A stretch of DNA of 64,000 nucleotides from Thermocaproicibacter sp041859875 (GCA_041859875.1 JBFLFY010000012.1:1-64000); one strand, 5' to 3'; shown: positions 8,473 through 17,766, counted from the stretch's first letter. Translations and numbers: made by a program. Notes: a model not told the origin generated them from the sequence alone.

Positions 8473-9824
8473 AAACCTTGTTTTCAAAAATTCTGATTGC
8501 GAATCGCGGCGAAATAGCCGTTCGCATTATTCGTGCCTGCAAAGAAATGGGTATTGCCACAGTGGCAGTCTTTTCGGAAGCAGACCGAGATGCACTGCAT
8601 GTAAGCCTTGCGGATGAAAGCGTCTGCATTGGCCCGGCGCAGCTGAAAGACAGCTACTTGAACATAGCCGCTATTATAACGGCGGCCGAAGTAACGGGCG
8701 CAGGAGCCATTCATCCGGGCTATGGCCTCCTTTCCGAAAATACAAAATTTGCGGCTCTGTGCGAAAAGTGTAACATTGCGTTTATTGGCCCTTCTTCCGA
8801 TGTTATTGCGAAGATGGGCGACAAAGATATGGCGCGTCAGACCATGCAGGCTGCCGGTGTTCCAACAATTCCGGGCAGCAAGATGGTAGAAAATGTCGAC
8901 CGGGCTTTGAAAGAAGCGAAACGCATCGGTTTTCCCCTGCTGATTAAGGCACGAAGCGGCGGCGGCGGGTGCGGAATCCGCCTTGTAAAGACGCTGGAAG
9001 AGTTTCCAAATGCATTTTGTACAGCTTCCGCAGAAGCCCGTATGGCTTTTGGCGACGGCGCAGTTTATCTTGAAAAATATCTTTACCCGGCAAAGCACGT
9101 TGAAATGCAGCTGCTCTGCGACAAGCAAGGGCACGCGGTGGTACTGGGCGAGCGGGAATGTTCTGTGCAGCGGAAGCATCAGAAGCTGCTGGAAGAAAGC
9201 CCTTCACCGGCTATTTCGGCTGAAACGCGCAAAAAAATGTATACCTGTGCCGTGCAGGCTGCGAAGGCAGCTGGCTACGAAAATGCAGGAACCATTGAAT
9301 TCTTGGTAGACGATAAGCAGAATTTCTATTTTATGGAAATGAATACACGGTTGCAGGTAGAGCATGCCGTAACCGAAATGGTAACGGGAATTGATATTGT
9401 AAAGTGGCAGATTCGCATAGCAGCTGGGCTTCCGCTTACTTTCGAGCAGAAGGATGTTTCCGTGAACGGCAGTGCAATCGAATGCCGCATTAATGCGGAA
9501 AATCCGTCGCTGAATTTTCGCCCGTGCAGTGGAAAAATCAAGCTGCTCCACATTCCAGGTGGACCTTGGGTTCGGTTTGACACAGCGCTTTTTCAAGACT
9601 ATGTGATTCCGCCGTTCTATGATTCATTGATTGGCAAACTGATTGTTCATGCGCCGACGCGTGAAGAGGCCATCCGAAAAATGCAGGCTGCCTTATGTGA
9701 ACTCGTTATTGAAGGTGTGGATACCAATACGGAAATGCACCGGAAGATTTTAGCTTATCCGGAATTCCGGTCGGGTAATTATCACACGGATCTTATGGAT
9801 AAGCTGGAGGTCGAAAAACAGTGA
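8469..9824 (+). CDS. accC: Acetyl-CoA carboxylase biotin carboxylase subunit
   Basis: AccC is the ATP-grasp enzyme that carboxylates biotin on AccB with bicarbonate. The 451 residues start with ILIANRGEIAVRII and include the glycine-rich ATP loop ARSGGGGCGIR, the metal/ATP motif FMEMNTRLQVEH and the C-terminal biotin carboxylase domain. GTG start; it overlaps fabZ by 4 bases and accD by 4 bases, consistent with coupled translation. Confidence 0.95.
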   Translation: MKTLFSKILIANRGEIAVRIIRACKEMGIATVAVFSEADRDALHVSLADESVCIGPAQLKDSYLNIAAIITAAEVTGAGAIHPGYGLLSENTKFAALCEKCNIAFIGPSSDVIAKMGDKDMARQTMQAAGVPTIPGSKMVENVDRALKEAKRIGFPLLIKARSGGGGCGIRLVKTLEEFPNAFCTASAEARMAFGDGAVYLEKYLYPAKHVEMQLLCDKQGHAVVLGERECSVQRKHQKLLEESPSPAISAETRKKMYTCAVQAAKAAGYENAGTIEFLVDDKQNFYFMEMNTRLQVEHAVTEMVTGIDIVKWQIRIAAGLPLTFEQKDVSVNGSAIECRINAENPSLNFRPCSGKIKLLHIPGGPWVRFDTALFQDYVIPPFYDSLIGKLIVHAPTREEAIRKMQAALCELVIEGVDTNTEMHRKILAYPEFRSGNYHTDLMDKLEVEKQ

Positions 9825-10687
9825 AACTGCCGAAAAGTCTTTTCCAAAAGCCGGAAAATCCATTGGAATGGTATGACAGCCATATCAAAAATTCTATGCC
9901 GGATATTCCGGACCAAATGTGTATCTCCTGCTCCAAATGCAAATCAATCCTCTTGACGGGTGATTTGAATGAGAACGCACGCGTCTGCCCGAAGTGCGGC
10001 TACCACTTTCGCATGAATGCACGCCAGCGCATTGGCCTGATTACGGATGCAGATTCCTTTCAGGAAATGGATCAGGATATGCGCTCCAAAAATATCATTA
10101 ATTTTCCGAACTATGATAAAAAGCTTTGGCATGCGCGCTTGGAAAGCGGCGAGAACGAAGCCGTTGTCTGCGGCACAGCCCGCATTGGCAGCTTTAGCTG
10201 CTGTTTGTTTGTCATGGAGCCATATTTTATGATGGGCAGCATGGGTACGGTAGTTGGCGAGAAGATTACCCGCCTTTTTGAATACGCTACAGCAAATGAT
10301 ATGCCGGTTGTTGGTTTTACGGTTTCCGGCGGCGCCCGTATGCAGGAAGGTATTCTTTCGCTTATGCAGATGGCCAAAACAAGTGCAGCAGTTAAACGTC
10401 ACAGTGATGCAGGCAATCTTTATACAGCTGTACTTACAGACCCTACAACAGGCGGTGTAACCGCCAGTTTTGCTATGGAAGCGGATGTTATTCTTGCTGA
10501 ACCAGGTGCGCTGATTGGTTTTGCCGGGCCGCGCGTTATTGAGCAGACCATGCGGCAGAAACTGCCGCCGGGGTTCCAGTCATCCGAGTTTTTGCTGGAA
10601 AAGGGTTTTGTTGATGAGATTGTCCCACGGAAACAGCAAAAAGAGTATTTGACTCAGCTGCTTTCGCTGCATCAAAGGAGGGCCTGA
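9821..10687 (+). CDS. accD: Acetyl-CoA carboxylase carboxyltransferase subunit beta
   Basis: AccD pairs with AccA to move the carboxyl group from biotin to acetyl-CoA. The 288-residue protein has the N-terminal four-cysteine zinc ribbon (CISCSKC ... CPKCGYHF) followed by the crotonase-like domain with TVSGGARMQEG and DPTTGGVTAS. The start is GTG overlapping the accC stop; the stop is one base before accA. Confidence 0.95.
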   Translation: MKLPKSLFQKPENPLEWYDSHIKNSMPDIPDQMCISCSKCKSILLTGDLNENARVCPKCGYHFRMNARQRIGLITDADSFQEMDQDMRSKNIINFPNYDKKLWHARLESGENEAVVCGTARIGSFSCCLFVMEPYFMMGSMGTVVGEKITRLFEYATANDMPVVGFTVSGGARMQEGILSLMQMAKTSAAVKRHSDAGNLYTAVLTDPTTGGVTASFAMEADVILAEPGALIGFAGPRVIEQTMRQKLPPGFQSSEFLLEKGFVDEIVPRKQQKEYLTQLLSLHQRRA

Positions 10688-10688
10688 G

Positions 10689-11480
10689 ATGGAAGCATAT
10701 GAAAGACTGGCCGCTTCCAGGGCGAAAGGCAGGCCAACAGGTCTTTGCTATATACAGAATATCTTTGACGGCTTTTTGGAGATGCACGGTGACCGCCGCT
10801 TCGGCGACGATAAGGCGATTGTTGCCGGCATTGCCCGCTTGAATGGGATGCCCGTCACGGTCATTGCCCACGAAAAAGGCGGCACCACAAAAGAAAAAGT
10901 CAGCCGTAACTTTGGCTCTGCACATCCGGAAGGGTACCGCAAGGCACTTCGTCAGATGAAACTTGCGGAAAAGTTCAAAAGGCCGGTTGTATGCTTTGTA
11001 GATACCGCCGGTGCATTTTGCGGCATTGCTGCCGAAGAGCGCGGCGAAGGCCAGGCAATCGCCGAAAACCTAATGGAGATGTCCGCGCTGAAAACACCCA
11101 TTATCTCCGTTTTTATCGGGGAAGGCGGCAGCGGCGGAGCACTTGGGCTTGCGGTCTCCGATGAAGTCTGGATGCTGGAAAACGCTTATTATTCCGTCAT
11201 TTCACCGGAAGGCTGCGCAAGCATTCTATGGAAAGACAGTTCAAAAGTGAAGGAAGCGGCAAGCTGTCTTAAAATGACAGCAGACGATTTACTTGCTTTG
11301 CACGCGATTGAACGGGTCATTCCGGAACGCAGCGATTTTTCGCAAGTTTATGAAATGCTGAAAAAAGATTTATTTGAAACTCTGCAGGCAAAGCAGAATG
11401 AAGACGTGGAAACACTTCTTCAAAAACGTTACGACCGTTTCCGCAGATTGGGCGCACCGAAGAAAACAGCTTCACTATAA
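10689..11480 (+). CDS. accA: Acetyl-CoA carboxylase carboxyltransferase subunit alpha
   Basis: AccA is the second carboxyltransferase half. The 263 residues contain RPTGLCYI, the GDRRFGDDKAI region, FVDTAGAFCG and GEGGSGGALGL, which form the acetyl-CoA site. It is shorter than the roughly 315-residue E. coli protein because the N-terminal helical extension is reduced. It is the last gene of the fatty-acid operon and is followed by a strong terminator. The start ATG is preceded by AAGGAGGG. Confidence 0.94.
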   Translation: MEAYERLAASRAKGRPTGLCYIQNIFDGFLEMHGDRRFGDDKAIVAGIARLNGMPVTVIAHEKGGTTKEKVSRNFGSAHPEGYRKALRQMKLAEKFKRPVVCFVDTAGAFCGIAAEERGEGQAIAENLMEMSALKTPIISVFIGEGGSGGALGLAVSDEVWMLENAYYSVISPEGCASILWKDSSKVKEAASCLKMTADDLLALHAIERVIPERSDFSQVYEMLKKDLFETLQAKQNEDVETLLQKRYDRFRRLGAPKKTASL

Positions 11481-11494
11481 TAGCAGAAATAGAG

Positions 11495-11527
11495 TCCGGG
11501 GCGGCCATATTGGCGCCCCGGATTTTT
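11495..11527 (+). terminator. Rho-independent terminator of the fatty-acid operon
   Basis: TCCGGGGCG (11495-11503) pairs with CGCCCCGGA (11514-11522), followed by TTTTT. It lies between accA and the RBS of the HD-domain gene. Confidence 0.85.
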
Positions 11528-11538
11528 AGGAGGTAACT

Positions 11539-12126
11539 ATGGGGTATCGGGAAGAATTCGAAGCAATTTATCAGGAAAAAATTAAGCGTGCCGGTTCCGC
11601 AGAACTGCTTGCATGGCTGCAGAAAACAGATTTCTTTACAGCACCTGCCAGCACAAAGTTTCACTGTGCCTGCCTTGGCGGCCTTGTGCGGCACAGCGTC
11701 AGCGTTTACCATGTAATGCGGGAAAAGCATTTTGATGCAGAAACAGACAGCGAAGAAAGTTTTGCCATCTGTGCGCTCCTGCATGATATTTGCAAGTCGG
11801 AGTTTTATAAAAAAAGTTTCCGCAATTTCAAAAATGAGGAAACCGGTCAATGGGAGAAACGCCCTTATTACTCTATCGAAGACAGTTACCCCTATGGTCA
11901 TGGGGAAAAATCGGTGTTCCTTATCGAGCGTTTCATGCGCCTGAAAGCGTCAGAGGCTATTGCTATTCGTTGGCATATGGGCGGTTTTGACGATGCGGCA
12001 AAGGGCGGGTGCTTCGCCATCAGCCAGGCATATGAAAAATATCCGCTTGCGGTAAAGCTTCACCTTTCCGACCTTGAAAGCACTTACCTTCGTGAAAAAG
12101 GGACTTCTGAGGTACCGCATCAATAA
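11539..12126 (+). CDS. HD-domain protein (putative phosphohydrolase)
   Basis: The 195-residue protein has the metal-binding pattern of HD phosphohydrolases: His in GLVRHSVSV, the HD pair in LLHDICKSEFY, a further His in RWHMGGFD and a late Asp in LHLSDLES. Substrate cannot be deduced; members act on nucleotides or nucleic-acid ends. The start ATG follows AGGAGG. It stands between the fab terminator and its own terminator, so it is probably monocistronic, perhaps with read-through from accA. Confidence 0.75.
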   Translation: MGYREEFEAIYQEKIKRAGSAELLAWLQKTDFFTAPASTKFHCACLGGLVRHSVSVYHVMREKHFDAETDSEESFAICALLHDICKSEFYKKSFRNFKNEETGQWEKRPYYSIEDSYPYGHGEKSVFLIERFMRLKASEAIAIRWHMGGFDDAAKGGCFAISQAYEKYPLAVKLHLSDLESTYLREKGTSEVPHQ

Positions 12127-12175
12127 ATTGAAAAACCAGATGTCTTGCTGGCCGGCATTATCCGGTTATTTTAAG

Positions 12176-12208
12176 GGCGGCTCTGAAAAAATCAGAGCTG
12201 CCTTTTTC
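12176..12208 (+). terminator. Rho-independent terminator after the HD-domain gene
   Basis: GGCGGCTCTGA and TCAGAGCTGCC form a stem around an A-rich loop and are followed by TTTTT. Confidence 0.8.
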
Positions 12209-12234
12209 TATGCAAAATTATTTTTAAAAAGGGA

Positions 12235-12300
12235 TTGACTTTTCAAAATATTGGTGTATTATTGTATTAGAAACTTAGTACAACAATACATTAATACAAA
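12235..12300 (+). promoter_or_regulatory. Promoter/operator of the first ABC exporter operon
   Basis: TTGACT (12235-12240) precedes TATTAT-like -10 sequences around 12257-12263. The -10 is embedded in GTATTATTGTAT (12256-12267), a 12-base string repeated exactly at the promoter of the GntR gene (13979-13990). The downstream CTTAGTACAACAATAC forms an imperfect inverted repeat with it. This is a likely operator for the GntR regulator encoded nearby. Confidence 0.6.
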
Positions 12301-12313
12301 TGAGGCGAATAAT

Positions 12314-13237
12314 ATGAGTGAAGCAGTTATCCAGACGAGAAACATCAGTAAACTCTACGGAAAATTTGCTGCTGTTTCAGACTTAAGCATTCAGGTAAAC
12401 AAGGGCGATATTTACGCGCTTGTAGGAAGAAATGGTGCAGGAAAGACGACCCTGCTGAAACTAATCTGCGGCTTAACGCCGGTTACAGGCGGTGAACTTG
12501 AACTTTTTGGCCAAACTTCCGCGCAGCAGCTCAGCATGGCAAGGGCTCACATGGGCACCATGATTGAAACGCCAGGCTTTTTCCCATACCTTACCGCGAA
12601 AGATAACCTCGAGTATTACCGCATTCAGCGTGGAAACAAAGACAAAGGTATCGTTGAAAAGACCCTTCAGTTTGTAGGCCTTGCAAATACCGGGAACAAA
12701 AAATTCAAGAATTTTTCGCTTGGCATGAAGCAGCGCCTTGGCCTTGCGCTTGCCGTTATGGATGACCCGGATCTCCTTGTGCTCGACGAGCCAATCAATG
12801 GCCTTGACCCGATGGGAATTAAAGAGTTCCGTGACCTTGTCCTGAAGCTGAACAAAGAAAAGCATACAACGATTCTCATTTCCAGCCATATTCTCGGCGA
12901 ACTTTCGCAAATCGCCACAACGTACGGATTCATCAATCAGGGCAAAATGATTCAGCATATTACAGCAGCGGACCTCAAAGAAAAGTGCCGTAATTATGTC
13001 CGCATTGATGTCGATGACACTGCAAAGGCCACAGATGTGCTGAAAAATAAACTGGCGATTGAAAACTTGGAAACAGTTGATGAGCATACCATTCATGTGG
13101 CAGACAAGATGGAAGATCCGGCACCGCTTGTAAAAAGTCTGGTAGAAAGCGGCGTTATGGTTTCACAGGTTTATCGCTCCGGAATAAATCTTGAGCAGTA
13201 CTTTGTTAATCTGATTGGGGGAAAAGAGAATGCTTAA
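12314..13237 (+). CDS. ABC transporter ATP-binding protein (BcrA-like)
   Basis: This is the ATPase of an ABC-2 type exporter. The 307 residues have Walker A GRNGAGKTT, signature FSLGMKQRLG and Walker B LLVLDEP, plus a C-terminal extension typical of BcrA/lantibiotic-immunity type ATPases. The ATG at 12314 is chosen because GAGGCGAAT lies just upstream; an earlier in-frame start at 12251 would overlap the promoter. It overlaps its permease gene by 8 bases. Export of, or protection against, a peptide or antibiotic is inference. Confidence 0.88.
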   Translation: MSEAVIQTRNISKLYGKFAAVSDLSIQVNKGDIYALVGRNGAGKTTLLKLICGLTPVTGGELELFGQTSAQQLSMARAHMGTMIETPGFFPYLTAKDNLEYYRIQRGNKDKGIVEKTLQFVGLANTGNKKFKNFSLGMKQRLGLALAVMDDPDLLVLDEPINGLDPMGIKEFRDLVLKLNKEKHTTILISSHILGELSQIATTYGFINQGKMIQHITAADLKEKCRNYVRIDVDDTAKATDVLKNKLAIENLETVDEHTIHVADKMEDPAPLVKSLVESGVMVSQVYRSGINLEQYFVNLIGGKENA

Positions 13238-13943
13238 ACTGATTCATGCGGATTTTTACAAAGTCTTTCACCGCCTGTACTTTTACATTTTGACAGTAGT
13301 CTTGGCGGGACTGTGTCTTATCACAATTTTCGCAATGGGAGGCAGCTCGTGTGCAAGTGAATCTATCAAATTTGCAATCGCCATGCTTTCCATGCCTGTA
13401 TTCATCCTGCCAATGATAACGCAGATTGTTTTTTCGGAAGAGTACCAGTCCCACACACTGAAAAACACGGCGTCTTTCGGCACAGACCGTACGGTACTTT
13501 TCATCTCAAAATGGATTTCCAGCATTCTGCTCAGTGTAATTCTTGCAGCAGTGCTTCTTGCAGTATATATGGGCGGTACTATGCTGGTTCTGAAAAGAGA
13601 CGCGGCATTTAACTCCGCATTTATCCAGATGTTCTTTACCCGTTTAGGTGCAGCTTGCTCTGTGTACCTTGCCTGCATTTCCATGTCGGCTTTTCTTGCA
13701 GCTGTGTTTAACCGCAACGCTTTTGCTATTTTCCTTTATTATGGCTTGTTTTACTTTACAGGTTATCTTCTGCTGCTTTTACGACTGGGAAGTGCTACCA
13801 AATATCTTTTGAAGTATTCGCTGGATGCTATCATGCAAAGCCCGGTCACTCAGCTTCAGCAGCCAGTTATCGTCTCTCTTGTCACCACCGTTGTTTTCTT
13901 TATAGGCGGTGCAGTACTGTTCCGCAGAAAAGATTTATGCTAA
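13230..13943 (+). CDS. ABC-2 type transporter permease
   Basis: The 237-residue protein begins MLKLIHADFYKVF, a typical start for BcrB-like permeases, and contains about six hydrophobic segments. It is the membrane partner of the preceding ATPase. ATG 13230 with GGGGGAAAAG upstream is preferred over the in-frame TTG at 13215. Confidence 0.85.
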   Translation: MLKLIHADFYKVFHRLYFYILTVVLAGLCLITIFAMGGSSCASESIKFAIAMLSMPVFILPMITQIVFSEEYQSHTLKNTASFGTDRTVLFISKWISSILLSVILAAVLLAVYMGGTMLVLKRDAAFNSAFIQMFFTRLGAACSVYLACISMSAFLAAVFNRNAFAIFLYYGLFYFTGYLLLLLRLGSATKYLLKYSLDAIMQSPVTQLQQPVIVSLVTTVVFFIGGAVLFRRKDLC

Positions 13944-13959
13944 TGGCACCTAAACCTGT

Positions 13960-13990
13960 TGACAAGTGCTGTGCATCTGTATTATTGTAT
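13960..13990 (+). promoter_or_regulatory. Promoter/operator of the GntR-ABC operon
   Basis: TTGACA (13960-13965) and TATTGT (13983-13988) are 17 bases apart. The -10 lies inside GTATTATTGTAT (13979-13990), identical to the string at 12256-12267, which suggests autoregulation and joint control of both ABC operons by the GntR protein. Confidence 0.6.
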
Positions 13991-14022
13991 GAATCAGGCA
14001 GTACAGCAGTGGAGGTGAGAAT

Positions 14023-14400
14023 ATGTCTTGGGATCTAAAATCGGATCGCCCGATTTATGCCCAGCTCGTAGAGCAGATAGAGCTTATGGTTGTTTCGGGA
14101 ATTTACCCGCCTGGTTCCAAGCTTCCATCCGTACGCGACTTGGCGGCGGATGCGGCTGTTAACCCAAACACTATGCAGCGTGCGCTTGCCCAGCTGGAAA
14201 GCGATGGGCTTTTATATTCGCAGCGTACCAGCGGAAGATTTGTAACGGAGGATGCGGAGAGAATTATGCAGATTAAAAATGCGTTTGCTGTAAATGTTAT
14301 TCATGAATTTTTGCTAAAAATGAATCAGCTTGGCTACAACTGCCAGCAAACAATTTCCCTGCTGGAAAAGACGATGAAGGAGGAAGAAAGCAATGGATAG
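14023..14400 (+). CDS. GntR family regulator, YtrA type
   Basis: The 125-residue protein has an N-terminal winged helix (residues about 10-75: PIYAQLVEQIELMV, KLPSVRDLA, VNPNTMQRAL) and only a short C-terminal helix, as in the YtrA subfamily, whose genes usually sit with ABC exporter genes and repress them until an envelope stress or antibiotic is sensed. GAGGTGAGA precedes the start ATG. It overlaps the following ATPase gene by 8 bases. Confidence 0.88.
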   Translation: MSWDLKSDRPIYAQLVEQIELMVVSGIYPPGSKLPSVRDLAADAAVNPNTMQRALAQLESDGLLYSQRTSGRFVTEDAERIMQIKNAFAVNVIHEFLLKMNQLGYNCQQTISLLEKTMKEEESNG

Positions 14401-15091
14401 CATTGTGGAGTGCAGAAACCTCACAAAGATTTTTCCGGGCTGCGTTGCACTGAATGCCATCAATCTCACCATTCCGAAAGGGCAGATTGTTGGCTTGTTA
14501 GGGCCTAACGGAAGCGGCAAAAGCACGCTGATAAAGACCATAAACGGCCTGCTTACGCCAACCGGCGGTGAAATCCTGATTAACGGAATGCAACCGGGGG
14601 TTGAAACCAAGAAAATTGTTTCCTACCTGCCGGAACGCACATACCTGAATGATTGGATGACTGTGCGGAATATGCTGGATTTCTTCGGTGACTTTTACGA
14701 AAATTTCAATAAAGTAAAAGCGTACGATATGCTGCAGCGGCTGCATATCAATCCGAACAGCCGGCTTAAGACGATGTCGAAAGGCACAAAGGAAAAAGTT
14801 CAGCTGATTCTCGTCATGAGCCGCGAGGCGGAACTGTATGTCCTTGATGAGCCAATCGGCGGCGTTGACCCGGCCGCGCGCGACTATATCCTTGACACCA
14901 TTATCAGTAATTACAGTGAAAATGCTACGGTGCTGATTTCTACGCACTTAATCACAGATGTAGAGAAAATCCTTGACGGCGTTATTTTTATTAATATGGG
15001 CAATATTGTGATGACGGCTTCCGTCGATGACATCCGTGCAAAGGAAAACAAGAGCGTTGACGAGCTTTTCCGGGAGGTGTTTAAATGCTGA
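14393..15091 (+). CDS. ABC transporter ATP-binding protein (YtrB-like)
   Basis: The 232-residue ATPase shows Walker A GPNGSGKST, a diverged signature MSKGTKEKVQL and Walker B LYVLDEP followed by GGVDPAARD. It is coupled to the GntR gene upstream and to the permease downstream (7-base overlap). The order regulator-ATPase-permease is that of YtrA-controlled exporters. Confidence 0.88.
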   Translation: MDSIVECRNLTKIFPGCVALNAINLTIPKGQIVGLLGPNGSGKSTLIKTINGLLTPTGGEILINGMQPGVETKKIVSYLPERTYLNDWMTVRNMLDFFGDFYENFNKVKAYDMLQRLHINPNSRLKTMSKGTKEKVQLILVMSREAELYVLDEPIGGVDPAARDYILDTIISNYSENATVLISTHLITDVEKILDGVIFINMGNIVMTASVDDIRAKENKSVDELFREVFKC

Positions 15092-15900
15092 GCAAATTGA
15101 TGAAATACGAAGTGAAGGCGACACAGCGCATTTTTCTCCCCATGTATGCCCTCATTATCGTTTTTGCCGGAATCAACAAACTGTTTATGCAGCTGAATTT
15201 TCAGCGATCGGATGGGATGTTTTCTATTGCAACCGGTATTTCCATGGCGGTTTACGTCATTTTAATTGCTGCAACATTTGTTATGACTCTGGTGGTTATG
15301 ATACAGCGCTTTTACAAAAACCTGCTTGGCGATGAAGGGTATCTTTCCTTTACACTTCCGGTAAAAGTCCACAGTCACATTGACTGCAAAATGCTTATTT
15401 CACTGATGTGGAACGTTTTAAGCATTGTTGTTGCGGTTCTGTCGGTTTTCATTCTGGCCGTCAGCTCAAATATGATGAAGGAAACCCGTGAAATTCTTAC
15501 TGCGATTGGTAAAGATTTTCAGCATTACGGCGGCATGGCATGGCTGGTTGCCGTTGAGGCCATTGTCCTGATTCTGGTGAGTATCCTCGTTAGCACCCTG
15601 CAGATTTATGCTTCCATCACAGTGGGCAGTTACTGCAGCAAACATAAGCTTCTCGCAGGCTTTGGCGCGTTTATCGGTTTCGGTGTTGTTCAGCAAATCG
15701 TAGGTTCCATTCTTTTTGGTATCTATACTGGTGGGCAGCAAATGGATTATTTTCTTCACTCAAAGACATTAACAGACTGGGCTATGCTTCAAACCGCAGC
15801 AGGTTTTCTTGGCGCTTCTATCCTTTTCACTTTGGTTTTTGGCGCCGCCTTTTATTTCTTTACAAATTGGCTTCTTAGTAAGAAACTTAATCTGGAATAA
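15085..15900 (+). CDS. ABC transporter permease protein
   Basis: The 271-residue hydrophobic protein has about six membrane segments, the last near the C-terminus (LVFGAAFYFFTNWLL). It lies directly behind the YtrB-like ATPase with overlapping ends and is presumably its membrane partner. It is followed by a strong terminator. Confidence 0.8.
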   Translation: MLSKLMKYEVKATQRIFLPMYALIIVFAGINKLFMQLNFQRSDGMFSIATGISMAVYVILIAATFVMTLVVMIQRFYKNLLGDEGYLSFTLPVKVHSHIDCKMLISLMWNVLSIVVAVLSVFILAVSSNMMKETREILTAIGKDFQHYGGMAWLVAVEAIVLILVSILVSTLQIYASITVGSYCSKHKLLAGFGAFIGFGVVQQIVGSILFGIYTGGQQMDYFLHSKTLTDWAMLQTAAGFLGASILFTLVFGAAFYFFTNWLLSKKLNLE

Positions 15901-15909
15901 TCATTTTGT

Positions 15910-15946
15910 GGCAGGGAACCTTCCGTGTGAGGCTCCCTGCCTTTTT
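15910..15946 (+). terminator. Rho-independent terminator of the GntR-ABC operon
   Basis: GGCAGGGA pairs with TCCCTGCC and is followed by TTTTT. Confidence 0.85.
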
Positions 15947-15982
15947 GTGATTTAGAAAAACGTAAGAAAAGCGTCGTACTTC

Positions 15983-16011
15983 TGGAAAATCCGTCCCCAA
16001 TGTGATAAGAT
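15983..16011 (+). promoter_or_regulatory. Weak candidate promoter of the third ABC operon
   Basis: TGGAAA (15983-15988) and TAAGAT (16006-16011) with a 17-base spacer, just upstream of the RBS. The -35 element is a poor match. Confidence 0.35.
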
Positions 16012-16029
16012 ACTCTGGAGGTGATTGCA

Positions 16030-16953
16030 ATGGCAGAACCTGCTATCTTAACGGACCAACTTGCAAAAAGCTACGATGGGACCGTTTACGCCCTGCAGGA
16101 TTTATCAATCGAAGTGCCACAGGGTGAAGTATTTGGGTTTCTCGGGCCGAATGGCGCGGGGAAGACGACGACTGTGAAGCTCCTTACCGGTCTGCTGAAG
16201 CCGAGCAAAGGTTCCTGCTCGGTTCTGGGGATTTCTTCTTCGCTTCATTCTTCCGAAGTCCACAGTGTCTGCGGTGTTATGACAGAAAGTGCCCGCATGT
16301 ACACACAAATGACCGGCATGGAAAATCTTGTTTTCTTTGCGCAGACGGCTGAGATGGAACTTCCGGAGGCAAAAGCGCGTGCGGAGGAACTGCTGAAGCG
16401 CATGGACCTTTGGGATGCGCGTGACAAAAAGCTGCGTGCTTACTCAACCGGTATGGCTCAGAGACTTTCGCTTGCGCGTGCCCTTGTGAACCGGCCGAAA
16501 GTCCTTTTTCTGGACGAACCGACGAGCGGGCTGGACCCGGAGTCTGCGCAGGCTGTGAATACGCTGATTGACGGCCTTGCCAGGAAGGAAGGCGTTACGG
16601 TCTTCCTGTGTACGCATCAGCTGCGCTATGCACAAGACATCTGCGAACGGTATGGAATTATAGAAAAAGGGAATCTGCTTGCGTGCGGAACATTGGAAAC
16701 TCTCAGCCAAAACGCTCAAATCCATATACGGGCTGCACTGCGCCTTGCAGAAGGCGATGCACCTGAAAATCTGCAACGCGGCAAAGACGGCTGGTGGCGC
16801 ACCGACCTGCAGCATGAAGACGATATGCCGCGCCTTTTGAAACAGCTGATTGACGGCGGCAACAGAATTTATGAAGCACACATTGCGAGGCCAACGCTTG
16901 AGGATGTTTATTTTCGCTATGTTCAGACAAATGGAAAGGGGGCTGTCTCATGA
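16030..16953 (+). CDS. ABC transporter ATP-binding protein
   Basis: The 307-residue ATPase has Walker A GPNGAGKTT, signature YSTGMAQRLSLARAL and Walker B VLFLDEPTSGLDPE. It belongs to the drug/sodium-exporter (DrrA/NatA-like) group. ATG 16030 is chosen because GGAGGTGAT, a near-perfect anti-SD match, ends four bases before it; GTG 16021 lies inside that site. The stop overlaps the permease start by 4 bases. Confidence 0.87.
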   Translation: MAEPAILTDQLAKSYDGTVYALQDLSIEVPQGEVFGFLGPNGAGKTTTVKLLTGLLKPSKGSCSVLGISSSLHSSEVHSVCGVMTESARMYTQMTGMENLVFFAQTAEMELPEAKARAEELLKRMDLWDARDKKLRAYSTGMAQRLSLARALVNRPKVLFLDEPTSGLDPESAQAVNTLIDGLARKEGVTVFLCTHQLRYAQDICERYGIIEKGNLLACGTLETLSQNAQIHIRAALRLAEGDAPENLQRGKDGWWRTDLQHEDDMPRLLKQLIDGGNRIYEAHIARPTLEDVYFRYVQTNGKGAVS

Positions 16954-17747
16954 AAAACCTTTCTTATGCAGAAAAAGCATTAATCCACAAAGACTTTCAT
17001 GAAGTCTGGGATTCTAAAATGGCGCGCAATACCATGATGGCTGTGCCGCTTGTGCTTGTCCTCGCTGTACCGATTCTTTTTCTTGTTATCATTACTACCG
17101 TTCCTGCCAGCCAGATGAACGGGGTAGACAAGATGATGAAAATGCTTCCGCTGGAAGCTCGGTATTTCGACCCAAAGCAGGGCATGTTTTACATCATGAC
17201 CAATATGCTTTTTCCCATGTTCTTTTTGATGATTCCGCTGATGTCGTCCAGCGTGGCGGCGGCCAGCAGTTTCGTTGGGGAGCGGGAGCGCGGTACGCTT
17301 GAAACACTTTTGCTGACGCCTTTGAACCCCAAAAAGGTTTTTAAGGCAAAAGTCATTGGCTGCATTTTGCTTTCTGCATTGGTTTCGGCCTTATCATTTC
17401 TTGTGTTTGCCATAGTTATTTCAGTGGGGGACATCATGCTAAAGATGCCGTTTTTCCTGAACTGGAGCTGGCTGGTGCTGATTTTGCTTTTTGCGCCTGG
17501 TGTTACGGTGTTCGGCGTGGTGTTTATGGTGCTCATTTCAGCAAAGAGTAAAAGTTATATTGAGTCGGTGCAGACTTCCGGTTACATTATTCTGCCGTTG
17601 GTTCTTCTGTTCTTGGGTGAGTTTACCGGCTTGTTTACTCTAAATGCTGTTGCATTTCTCGTCATTTCTGTTTGCATTTTAATCCTGGATGTCATTATCT
17701 GGACCATTACATCCCGTTCTTTCAAAACAGAAAAGCTGTTAAAATAA
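16950..17747 (+). CDS. ABC-2 type transporter permease (NatB-like)
   Basis: The 265-residue membrane protein has about six transmembrane segments and the motif GERERGTLETLLLTPL, characteristic of ABC-2/NatB permeases, between the second and third segments. It is the partner of the preceding ATPase; the substrate is unknown. Confidence 0.85.
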   Translation: MKNLSYAEKALIHKDFHEVWDSKMARNTMMAVPLVLVLAVPILFLVIITTVPASQMNGVDKMMKMLPLEARYFDPKQGMFYIMTNMLFPMFFLMIPLMSSSVAAASSFVGERERGTLETLLLTPLNPKKVFKAKVIGCILLSALVSALSFLVFAIVISVGDIMLKMPFFLNWSWLVLILLFAPGVTVFGVVFMVLISAKSKSYIESVQTSGYIILPLVLLFLGEFTGLFTLNAVAFLVISVCILILDVIIWTITSRSFKTEKLLK

Positions 17748-17766
17748 AAAAGAAAGCTGGTGAAAC

